From Phycisphaerales bacterium (GTDB lineage: Bacteria; Planctomycetota; Phycisphaerae; Phycisphaerales; UBA1924): 5,398 bases of DNA. Of this stretch, positions 1 to 5,398 are shown one piece after another. The notes beneath the pieces were generated by a model, which saw only the letters and a list, made by a program, of their open reading frames with translations, did not search any database and was not told where the DNA came from. The stretch lies in the NCBI GenBank assembly GCA_016764015.1, contig JAESSR010000159.1, forward strand, positions 1 to 5,398, in the 5' to 3' direction. Numbering within the stretch: the stretch's first letter is position 1; each line of letters starts with the position of its first letter. The position numbers and the translations under genes are program-made.

Positions 1-20
1 GGCACTCAAGGATTTATACG

Positions 21-245
21 ATGAAAAACGATACACACCCTACCTACTACCCATCATGCAAGGTCTACTACAACGGCGAGGTCGTTATGACCGTCGGCGC
101 GACCGTTCCTGAGCTCAAAGTCGATGTTTGGTCCGGCTCGCATCCGTTCTTCACCGGCAAATCAGCGTTTGTGGACGCTGCTGGGCGTGTAGAGAAGTTC
201 CAGAAGAAGTTCGCAGGCAACTACTTCCAGGCCAAGAAGAAATAA
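21..245 (+). CDS. rpmE: 50S ribosomal protein bL31, zinc-independent (C-minus) form
   Basis: The 74-residue product is ribosomal protein bL31, a small protein of the large subunit near the central protuberance and the contact with the 30S head. Seen: the N-terminal M-K-x-D-x-H-P motif, then V-D-V-W-S-G-S-H-P-F-F-T-G-K at 34-47 and the A-G-R-V-E-K-F block at 54-60, followed by a Lys-rich tail. It aligns with E. coli L31 without gaps from the start to the HPFFTGK block. The four zinc cysteines of E. coli (16, 18, 37, 40) are Tyr16, Asn18, Trp37 and Ser40 here, so this is the C-minus form that does not bind zinc; the only Cys is Cys13. The start is fixed by the conserved N-terminus and by an AAGGA ribosome binding site at 8-12, eight bases upstream. 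Length is normal for the family. The next strong terminator lies 120 bases downstream, so the gene ends its transcription unit. Confidence 0.96.
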   Translation: MKNDTHPTYYPSCKVYYNGEVVMTVGATVPELKVDVWSGSHPFFTGKSAFVDAAGRVEKFQKKFAGNYFQAKKK

Positions 246-252
246 TCAAATC

Positions 253-270
253 AGATGCCGATCGGCATCT
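253..270. repeat. 18-bp perfect palindrome just after rpmE
   Basis: AGATGCC-GATC-GGCATCT is a perfect palindrome starting eight bases after the rpmE stop codon. As RNA it can form a 7-bp stem with a GATC loop. It is followed only by TTGGATTTC, a poor uridine tract, so it is more likely a 3'-end stabilising or attenuating hairpin, or a protein site, than the main terminator. The better terminator is at 366-406. Confidence 0.5.
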
Positions 271-365
271 TGGATTTCGTGCTTGCCGGTGTTATACCGT
301 TCGTATAGGTGCGTCGTCAATTGCGATCAAATACCGAAAACACTTGGTCCTATTACCAAATCAAT

Positions 366-406
366 CACTCAAGAATCCCCGTTTCTTGGGTGTTTTTTCG
401 TTTTTT
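366..406 (+). terminator. Rho-independent terminator downstream of rpmE
   Basis: CACTCAAGAA (366-375) pairs with TTCTTGGGTG (383-392) over ten positions with a single G-T wobble, around a 7-base loop (TCCCCGT). The stem runs straight into TTTTTT, then CG, then another TTTTTT. This is a textbook intrinsic terminator for rightward transcription and most likely ends the rpmE message, giving it a 3' untranslated region of about 150 bases. Confidence 0.88.
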
Positions 407-710
407 CACTCGATATTTCGGCTCAATCGGGTACAAATGGAACACAGGCGTATTCTTTGCGTAGAGAATAGCGTCATAGCCGTACGCTCGGGTTCTTTGG
501 GCGGTCACGGGTACCTGTGGGTCTCTGCTACAGGTTGAATACATTTTACGCAACAGGGCTTGCTCTGATTTGGGATGACCGGTATCGGTATTCTGAATCA
601 GAAGTGGTTATGTTGTCAGAAAGCTCTTGGTGTCGCACTGAGGTGCCTTTATTAGGCATCCCGGTGCACAAATCTGAATCACTCTCGGCGTCTCAATACG
701 CCAATCACAA

Positions 711-735
711 CTGCTCATCAAAGAATGAAGAGCAG
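711..735 (+). promoter_or_regulatory. Possible mRNA hairpin just before the ribosome binding site
   Basis: CTGCTC (711-716) is complementary to GAGCAG (730-735) with a 13-base A-rich loop. It ends about six bases before the ribosome binding site of the metalloprotease gene. It could shape ribosome access, but a 6-bp match over this distance can arise by chance. Confidence 0.25.
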
Positions 736-741
736 CACAAA

Positions 742-747
742 AAGGGA
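742..747 (+). promoter_or_regulatory. Ribosome binding site of the first metalloprotease gene
   Basis: AAGGGA lies five bases before ATG at 753. It supports that start, as does the signal peptide that begins right there. An ATG at 748 opens only a two-codon frame (ATG CAA TGA) that overlaps the true start. Confidence 0.7.
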
Positions 748-752
748 ATGCA

Positions 753-2462
753 ATGAACCGCAACCTCGCTCTTATCGCCGCCTGTACTACACTGACGATG
801 ATCTCCGGAGCCGCATTGGGCTCCGAGCACATCTATCCTGAAAGCATCGCGAGCCCAACTGAGCTCGATATGCAAGATATCGCTCGCACGATGATCAACT
901 CGCTCCATCCTGACCAGCAGAAAGTCATCGCCCAAAAGGGTGGCATCGGTTCCGATGTACTCGATATCTCCGGGTTTACCCGCAACTTCGATCAGCGTGG
1001 AAACACCAATGTTCCTCATGGTGTCACCGCGACTGAGTTCCTCAACATGCTCTTGAGCGATGAAATGCTTGCTGAGCTTTCAGACGATCAACTCATGGTC
1101 CTCAACACTGTTGCTGACCTGATGGACGAAGGCAAGGAAATGCCTTACATGTGTTTCGCGCCTGGCACGAGCACCAAGTTCGCTTGGGTGATCAACGAAA
1201 TGCTCGACTACCAGTTTGTATCCGATGATGGATCTCGTTTCCAGCAGGCCAACCGATGGACCAGAACCGCGATTGATGGCAACGGACTCACCCAAGGCGA
1301 TGCCACGAATATGACTTATTCGTTCGCACCCGACGGCTCACCGATCTCCAACACCGGGCTTGGAGCAGGCAACTCGCAACTCTTCCAATGGCTCGATGCA
1401 CGCTACGCAAGCACCGAAACATGGCAAGCATTGTTCCACTCCGTGTTCGATCGCTGGGGCGAACTCACCGGCATCACCTACACCTGGGAAGAAAACGATG
1501 ACGGGCGAAGAATGAGCTCTGCTGCAGGTATCGTTGGTGTGCGTGGCGATGTTCGTATCTTCGCATTCAACTACCCCCTCGATGGCAACTTTGGTGTGCT
1601 TGCATACAACTTCTTCCCCAACGACGGCGACATGGCCCTCGATGCGTTTGACAGCTTCTACAACTCACAGAGCAACAACTCGATTCGCCTTCGCAATGTT
1701 GTTTCCCACGAGCACGGGCACGGGCTCGGGATGGCACATGTCTGCCCAGCAACTCAAACCAAGCTGATGGAGCCGTTTGTTTCAACACTTTATAACGGCC
1801 CACAGCTTGACGATATCCTCAACGGGCAGCGTCACTACGGCGACCCACAAGAGCCGAACAACAGTGCAGGCATCGCAACTGACCTTGGTTCATTCGGCAG
1901 CTTTGGCTTTGCCAATATCGACGAAGCAAGCATTGATGACAACAGTGATGTTGACTGGTTCAGAATTGAAACCACAGAACGGTCACAAATACTCTTCGGC
2001 GTCTCACCAAATGCCGGTACATACCGCCAGGGCCCGCAGACTACGTCATGCAGTACTGGTAATAACACCAACTACAACACCATGCATGACCTCAAGCTTG
2101 ATCTCTACTTGCTTCCAGACTTGGTGACACCAGTTGCAAGTATCAACGCAAACTTGGCTGGCACAGGCGAAACACTCATCTACGATGCCGAAACCCCGGG
2201 CGAGTACTATATCGAGGTTTCACCCGACACTTCAACGAACAACATTCAGCGCTATAACGCCAGTTTGCTTGTCACAGCACTCCCACCAGTTGAATGCCCT
2301 GCCGACCTTACCGGCGATGGCGAAGTCAACTTCTTTGATGTGGCCGAGTTCCTCGGAGCGTTTGGTGCGATGGAACCCGCAGCTGACTTCACCGGAGATG
2401 GCAAATACAACTTCTTTGATGTTGCTGCGTTCCTCACAGCATTCGCTGAAGGCTGTCCGTAA
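753..2462 (+). CDS. Secreted matrixin-like zinc metalloprotease with PPC-like domain and GC-type dockerin
   Basis: Predicted extracellular zinc endopeptidase of 569 residues. Residues 1-23 form a signal peptide (hydrophobic core, likely cut after Ala-Leu-Gly23). Residues 24-135 are a pro-region shared with the paralog downstream, ending in P-x-M-C134-F-A-P. The catalytic domain (about 167-362) has the metzincin motif HEHGHGLGMAH at 319-329: His319, His323 and His329 as zinc ligands, Glu320 as general base. A Met-turn K-L-M339-E-P follows ten residues later. D-V-R-I-F, G-V-L-A-Y-N-F-F-P (281-289) and L-D-D-I-L-N-G-x-R-x-Y-G (352-363) match matrixin landmarks, which favours matrixin over other metzincins. 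Residues 367-507 begin E-P-N-N and resemble a prepeptidase C-terminal (PPC) beta-sandwich. Residues 515-569 hold two EF-hand/dockerin repeats ending in Gly-Cys568-Pro. MMP structural-zinc histidines are not conserved (Tyr285, Ala295). Substrate is unknown. The gene has its own ribosome binding site and terminator, so it is probably monocistronic. Confidence 0.93.
   Translation: MNRNLALIAACTTLTMISGAALGSEHIYPESIASPTELDMQDIARTMINSLHPDQQKVIAQKGGIGSDVLDISGFTRNFDQRGNTNVPHGVTATEFLNMLLSDEMLAELSDDQLMVLNTVADLMDEGKEMPYMCFAPGTSTKFAWVINEMLDYQFVSDDGSRFQQANRWTRTAIDGNGLTQGDATNMTYSFAPDGSPISNTGLGAGNSQLFQWLDARYASTETWQALFHSVFDRWGELTGITYTWEENDDGRRMSSAAGIVGVRGDVRIFAFNYPLDGNFGVLAYNFFPNDGDMALDAFDSFYNSQSNNSIRLRNVVSHEHGHGLGMAHVCPATQTKLMEPFVSTLYNGPQLDDILNGQRHYGDPQEPNNSAGIATDLGSFGSFGFANIDEASIDDNSDVDWFRIETTERSQILFGVSPNAGTYRQGPQTTSCSTGNNTNYNTMHDLKLDLYLLPDLVTPVASINANLAGTGETLIYDAETPGEYYIEVSPDTSTNNIQRYNASLLVTALPPVECPADLTGDGEVNFFDVAEFLGAFGAMEPAADFTGDGKYNFFDVAAFLTAFAEGCP
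2295..2459 (+). other. GC-type dockerin tail: two EF-hand repeats bracketed by cysteines
   Basis: This segment encodes residues 515-569. Two 20-residue units start at Asp518 and Asp545, 27 residues apart. Each carries a 12-residue calcium loop with D-x-T-G-D-G-x-x-N-F-F-D, giving side-chain ligands at loop positions 1, 3, 5 and 12, then a short amphipathic helix of the D-V-A-x-F-L-x-A-F type. Cys515 precedes the first loop and Cys568 follows the second helix, so the pair could clasp the module. At DNA level the units (2304-2363, 2385-2444) share AACTTCTTTGATGT, consistent with an internal duplication. Classical dockerins bind cohesins; whether GC-type ones do is unknown to me, and no cohesin is encoded in the window. 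Confidence 0.82.
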
Positions 2463-2482
2463 ACATCATTGATTCACAGTCC

Positions 2483-2543
2483 CAGACGGGCTTGGGGTAT
2501 CGGTATCACCAGATATTGATGTACCAAGCCCGTCTGTTTTTTT
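2483..2543 (+). terminator. Strong long-stem Rho-independent terminator after the first metalloprotease
   Basis: CAGACGGGCTTGG (2483-2495) pairs perfectly with CCAAGCCCGTCTG (2524-2536). The apparent 28-base loop also folds: after one G-A mismatch (2496/2523), 2497-2507 pairs with 2512-2522 using four G-T wobbles, closing on an ACCA tetraloop. The full hairpin therefore spans 25 paired positions per arm with a single mismatch, followed by seven T (2537-2543). It starts about 20 bases after the stop codon. There is no T tract on the other strand, so it acts rightward only. It should insulate the downstream paralog from read-through. Confidence 0.93.
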
Positions 2544-2714
2544 ATCTTGCTATTGATCGCTAATCATAGTATATTCAGTATTCCATGATTTCAGAGGGTT
2601 GTTATTGATTGGACAGATGAGTGGTCGTCACAATGGTATCGCCGGGCAACACACCCACTATGGCGAGCTCATAGCCAAGATCACCTGCATTTATCCTCCG
2701 AATGACCCTAGGAG

Positions 2715-2735
2715 AATCATTGCTCGCCAATGATT
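2715..2735. repeat. 8-bp perfect inverted repeat upstream of the second metalloprotease
   Basis: AATCATTG (2715-2722) and CAATGATT (2728-2735) are perfect complements around a 5-base spacer CTCGC. It is followed by GTTTTC, which is too short a T run for a confident terminator. It lies about 150 bases before the next start codon, so an operator, a small leader hairpin or a weak terminator are all possible. Confidence 0.45.
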
Positions 2736-2875
2736 GTTTTCTTGCCGAACCGTATTGGTTATGACGCGTAGTATGTAATAGTTCATGTTGTCCGAGGGGC
2801 TTTGTGTCAATATGTCAAACCAGAATGACGATCATCCCAGCTACCACATTGGCATGACATCATTCACCATCAACT

Positions 2876-2880
2876 GAGGA
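2876..2880 (+). promoter_or_regulatory. Ribosome binding site of the second metalloprotease gene
   Basis: GAGGA sits seven bases before ATG at 2888, ideal spacing. Together with the signal peptide that begins at that ATG, it fixes the start of a gene whose end lies outside the window. Confidence 0.8.
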
Positions 2881-2887
2881 CCCGATA

Positions 2888-5398
2888 ATGTATTCAAAAA
2901 TCCAACTGCCAATCATCCTGGCTATCACAGCATGTGCCGGGCACGCCATAGCCGGCGATACCGCAACAGCATATGAGCCATACCCAGATGCGATCGCTCA
3001 CCCAGATGAGCTCTTCACCCAAGACCTCGCCACCCGTATGTTCAGCACTCTGCCAATCGATCAGCAGACCAAGATCGCACAAGCAGGCGGAATCGGTTCA
3101 CAAGGCTTTGATCTCTCCGCGTTTTCACGATCTCCGCAAAGTGACCTCTCACACATCCCTGCTGGCACGACACCCACCGAATACCTCGCGATGATCATGA
3201 GTGACGATGTCCGCGACGGATTCAATGAACAGCAGCTCAGCATCATCAACAATATCGTTTCCTTGCTTGAAGATGGACAACGCCTCCCCGCGATGTGCTT
3301 TGCTCCGGATGCGGATCGGAAGTTTGCGTTTCTCATCAATCAAATTTTCGATTACCAGTTCATCCCTCATGGTGGCGAAGATGGCTTACGGTTTCAGGAA
3401 GGCAGCCGATGGAGCCGAACCGCGACCGATGGCAATGGGCTCGGACAAGGTGATCCAACAGTCTTGACCTACTCCTTTGCACCCGATGGCTCTTTCGTCC
3501 CTGAAGCAGGGCTCGGATCAGGAAACTCACAGCTGTTTGAATGGCTCGACGATCTCTATGGCGACACCGATACTTGGCAAACCCTATTCCATACTGTTTT
3601 TGATCGATGGAGCGAACTCATCGGCACGACATATGTTTGGGAGACAAACGATGACGGCGCCAACATGGATACCAACAGCGTCCAATCTCGTGGCATCCTC
3701 GGCGTTCGTGGTGATGTTCGCATCTTTGCCATCCGGCTCGATGGCAACTCTGGAGTCCTCGCATACAACTTCTTCCCGAACAACGGCGACATGAACTTCG
3801 ACGCCTTTGACTCCTTCTATAACAACACCTCATCACTTTCACGAGGCATGCGTAATGTCATCGCCCATGAACACGGGCACGGGCTTGGTATGTTCCATGT
3901 CTGTCCGATCGAACAATCCAAGTTGATGGAGCCATTTGTATCCTTTGCGTTTGATGGCCCGCAGCTTGATGATGTCCTCAACGGCATCCGCAACTACGGC
4001 GATGTCCTCGAACCCAATGACACCATCGCCCAAGCGACCGATCTCGGGTTCATGTCCATCGGCGATTCGATTGATCTCGATAATGTCGGCGTGGACAGCA
4101 CCTCCGATGATGATTTCTTCAAGATCACCGCAACAGAGCCCTCACGGATCGTCTTTACAGCCACCCCAGATGCAGACGCTTACGATCAAGGCCCACAGGA
4201 CCAGTTCTGTGCCTCAGGGGATTTCACAGACTACAACAGCATCCAAGATCTGCGAATTACCGTTCGTGATAGTGGCGGCAACATCCTTGACACCAGCAAT
4301 GCCAGCGCTATCGGCGAACCCGAAACCATCGCATTCGTTGCGCCACAGGACACCGACTATTACTTTGTTGTCGATGGTGATGGCGGAATAAATACTGTCC
4401 AACGCTACCGCATTGATGTCACGATGATCAACTTCTCATTCATCGGCCCAATCATTGAGATCGTGACACCGAGCGTTCTCAATCCTGGCGCGACAACGCC
4501 GTTCAATGTCACCATATCACCTGAGGACGATATCATTCTTCCTGGCAGCGAAAACCTGATGACTTCAATCAATGGCGCTCCTTATGTCAGTTCTGCTATG
4601 TTGCCATTGGGCAACAACTCATTCACCGCGACACTCCCTGCGGTGAACTGCAACGATACGCTTGATTACTACATCAGTATTGAGGGCGAACTCTCGGGCG
4701 AAGTGACCTTCCCCGCTGGCGGTTCATCCAACCCGCTTGAAGCATCGGTCGGTTCACTGTTCATCACATTCAATGACGACTTTGAAGATGATCTCGGCTG
4801 GACCGTCTCGGGACCTGTCTCTGGTACCGCCAATGGGCAGTGGGAACGCGGAGTCCCCGCAGGGCTCGGCGATCGTGGTGATCCAAGCGTTGATGCAGAT
4901 GGCTCGGGTTCGGCATTCCTGACCGGAAACGCCGAGGGTAATACCGATGTCGATGGCGGACAAACCATCCTTACCTCACCACTGCTTGCAATGGCAGACA
5001 ACCCAGACGCGAGAGTATTCTACTCCCGTTGGTTTGACAATACCGCGATGGGCAACGGCACCAATCAAGGCGAAGATGTCTTCGTCGTCCAAATCTCGGA
5101 CAACAACGGTTCATCATGGGTGACGCTCGAAACCGTTGGCCCGAGCACCGAAGAATCAATAGGCGGATGGTTCGAGTCAGAGTTCTTGGTCTCAGACTTC
5201 GTCAACACAACCAATCAGGTTCGTGTACGATTCATCGCTGAGGACATCGACAATCCATCCGTCATCGAAGCCGCGATTGACGGGTTCAACATCACCGGCC
5301 AAGCATGTGAAGACCCGCCAGCGGATTGCATCGCGGACTTCACCGGCGACGGCGTGCTCAACTTCTTTGATATCGCCTTGTTCCTCGAAGCCTTTGGA
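2888..5398 (+). CDS. Secreted matrixin-like zinc metalloprotease, large paralog with Ig-like and jelly-roll-like modules and dockerin (3' partial)
   Basis: 837 codons are visible with no in-frame stop; the gene runs off the right edge. Residues 1-22 are a signal peptide (cut likely after Ala-Ile-Ala22); I-T-A-C16 also resembles a lipobox. The pro-region ends in P-A-M-C137-F-A-P-D. The catalytic domain (about 172-370) has HEHGHGLGMFH at 327-337 (His327, His331, His337, Glu328) and Met-turn K-L-M347-E-P. A PPC-like domain begins at E-P-N-D-T (375-379) and ends near 514. Unlike its upstream paralog, it then has an Ig-like module (about 520-610, with N-C588-N-D and a D-Y-Y strand) and a jelly-roll/MAM-like module (about 629-805: D-D-F-E-D-D-L-G-W at 630-638, W652-E-R-G, D-V-D-G-G at 687-691, D-G-F at 798-800). 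C814-I-A-D starts the first dockerin loop (817-828). A second repeat and terminal Gly-Cys are expected just downstream. The pro-region, catalytic and PPC parts align along their whole length with the upstream protein, so the genes are tandem paralogs. Confidence 0.92.
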   Translation, partial: MYSKIQLPIILAITACAGHAIAGDTATAYEPYPDAIAHPDELFTQDLATRMFSTLPIDQQTKIAQAGGIGSQGFDLSAFSRSPQSDLSHIPAGTTPTEYLAMIMSDDVRDGFNEQQLSIINNIVSLLEDGQRLPAMCFAPDADRKFAFLINQIFDYQFIPHGGEDGLRFQEGSRWSRTATDGNGLGQGDPTVLTYSFAPDGSFVPEAGLGSGNSQLFEWLDDLYGDTDTWQTLFHTVFDRWSELIGTTYVWETNDDGANMDTNSVQSRGILGVRGDVRIFAIRLDGNSGVLAYNFFPNNGDMNFDAFDSFYNNTSSLSRGMRNVIAHEHGHGLGMFHVCPIEQSKLMEPFVSFAFDGPQLDDVLNGIRNYGDVLEPNDTIAQATDLGFMSIGDSIDLDNVGVDSTSDDDFFKITATEPSRIVFTATPDADAYDQGPQDQFCASGDFTDYNSIQDLRITVRDSGGNILDTSNASAIGEPETIAFVAPQDTDYYFVVDGDGGINTVQRYRIDVTMINFSFIGPIIEIVTPSVLNPGATTPFNVTISPEDDIILPGSENLMTSINGAPYVSSAMLPLGNNSFTATLPAVNCNDTLDYYISIEGELSGEVTFPAGGSSNPLEASVGSLFITFNDDFEDDLGWTVSGPVSGTANGQWERGVPAGLGDRGDPSVDADGSGSAFLTGNAEGNTDVDGGQTILTSPLLAMADNPDARVFYSRWFDNTAMGNGTNQGEDVFVVQISDNNGSSWVTLETVGPSTEESIGGWFESEFLVSDFVNTTNQVRVRFIAEDIDNPSVIEAAIDGFNITGQACEDPPADCIADFTGDGVLNFFDIALFLEAFG
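5336..5395 (+). other. First dockerin/EF-hand repeat of the large paralog
   Basis: Residues 817-836 read D-F-T-G-D-G-V-L-N-F-F-D followed by an amphipathic helix ending E-A-F, the same unit as at 2304-2363 and 2385-2444. AACTTCTTTGAT is identical in all three. Cys814 sits three residues before the loop, one residue further in the other paralog's equivalent pattern being Cys515 before Asp518, so the spacing is the same. The window ends three bases after the repeat, before the partner repeat could appear. Confidence 0.8.

Larger units (their letters stand above)
407..752 (+). other. Non-coding leader upstream of the first metalloprotease
   Basis: No gene is supported in these 346 bases: open frames are short, lack a ribosome binding site or recognisable protein pattern, and the region is less codon-structured than its flanks. 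I found no convincing sigma-70 -35/-10 pair and no tRNA. It holds several short inverted repeats: TATTCT/AGAATA (451-456/465-470), ACCTGT/ACAGGT (513-518/530-535), TTCTGA-A-TCAGAA (591-603), GGTGCCT/AGGCATC (642-648/654-660, 5-base loop) and GGCGT/ACGCC (687-691/698-702). The 9-mer TCTGAATCA occurs twice, at 592-600 and 673-681. The promoter of the downstream gene must lie here or further left, but I cannot place it. Confidence 0.6.
2544..2887 (+). other. Non-coding spacer between the two metalloprotease genes
   Basis: These 344 bases show no supported gene on either strand. The first part (2544-2640) is AT-rich and could hold a promoter, and TTGGTT (2755-2760) with TAATAG (2776-2781) is a weak promoter-like pair with too short a spacer (15 bases), so I do not call it. 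A clean inverted repeat lies at 2715-2735. The ribosome binding site of the next gene is at the right end. Confidence 0.6.

Noticed and set aside
128..538. Open frame of 136 codons on + overlapping rpmE in another frame
   Set aside because: It starts inside rpmE, reads through the strong terminator at 366-406, has no ribosome binding site and no recognisable protein pattern.
517..756. Open frame of 79 codons whose stop overlaps the protease start (ATGA)
   Set aside because: The overlap looks like translational coupling, but the frame has no ribosome binding site, its product has no domain-like pattern, and it crosses several inverted repeats. Chance overlap is more likely.
1534..2472. Several + and - strand frames of 60-116 codons inside the first protease gene
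   Set aside because: They are shadows of the real coding frame; their products are low-complexity Ser/Thr or Arg/Cys-rich strings.
581..2506. 11-mer GGTATCGGTAT shared by the leader (581-591) and the terminator (2496-2506)
   Set aside because: In a window of this size a few exact 11-base repeats are expected by chance, and the second copy is explained by the terminator stem.
2755..2781. Promoter-like TTGGTT / TAATAG pair
   Set aside because: The spacer is 15 bases rather than about 17, and both boxes match the consensus poorly.
2973..4391. Frames on both strands inside the second protease gene
   Set aside because: All lie within the uninterrupted frame that starts at 2888 and encodes a clear homolog of the upstream protease.
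1..5398. CRISPR array, tRNA, rRNA, insertion sequence, phage or defence system
   Set aside because: No regularly spaced repeats, cloverleaf, terminal inverted repeats, transposase or nuclease-like frames were seen on either strand.

Overview
The window looks like chromosomal DNA from a marine-type planctomycete, most likely class Phycisphaerae. The inference rests on secreted proteins that end in paired dockerin-like EF-hand repeats of the form D-x-T-G-D-G-x-x-N-F-F-D closed by a terminal Gly-Cys ('GC-type' dockerin), a hallmark I associate with Phycisphaerae. It also fits the moderate GC content, the acidic Asp/Asn-rich secreted proteins and the generous intergenic spacing. No taxonomic marker settles this beyond doubt.

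Layout, all on the + strand. (1) 21-245: ribosomal protein bL31 (rpmE) in a form without zinc ligands, followed at 366-406 by a clear intrinsic terminator. (2) 407-752: non-coding leader with several short inverted repeats and no supported gene. (3) 753-2462: a complete 569-residue secreted matrixin-like zinc metalloprotease with signal peptide, conserved pro-region, catalytic domain carrying HEHGHGLGMAH and a Met-turn, PPC-like domain, and two-repeat GC-type dockerin. It ends in a strong intrinsic terminator with a 25-position stem (2483-2543). (4) 2544-2887: non-coding, with one clean 8-bp inverted repeat. (5) 2888 to the window end: a second, clearly paralogous metalloprotease, open at the 3' end (837 codons visible, no in-frame stop). 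It has the same order of N-terminal domains but carries about 300 extra residues (an Ig-like module and a jelly-roll-like module) before its dockerin.

The two proteases appear to be a tandem duplication that later diverged by gain or loss of accessory domains. The terminator between them and separate ribosome binding sites suggest separate transcription units. Both products should be exported, matured and possibly anchored through the dockerin tail; substrate and anchor are unknown. The most interesting points are a possible 'cysteine switch' in the pro-region, loss of the MMP structural-zinc histidines, and the Cys pair that brackets the dockerin. All are inferences from residue patterns. 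rpmE is probably an unrelated housekeeping neighbour.
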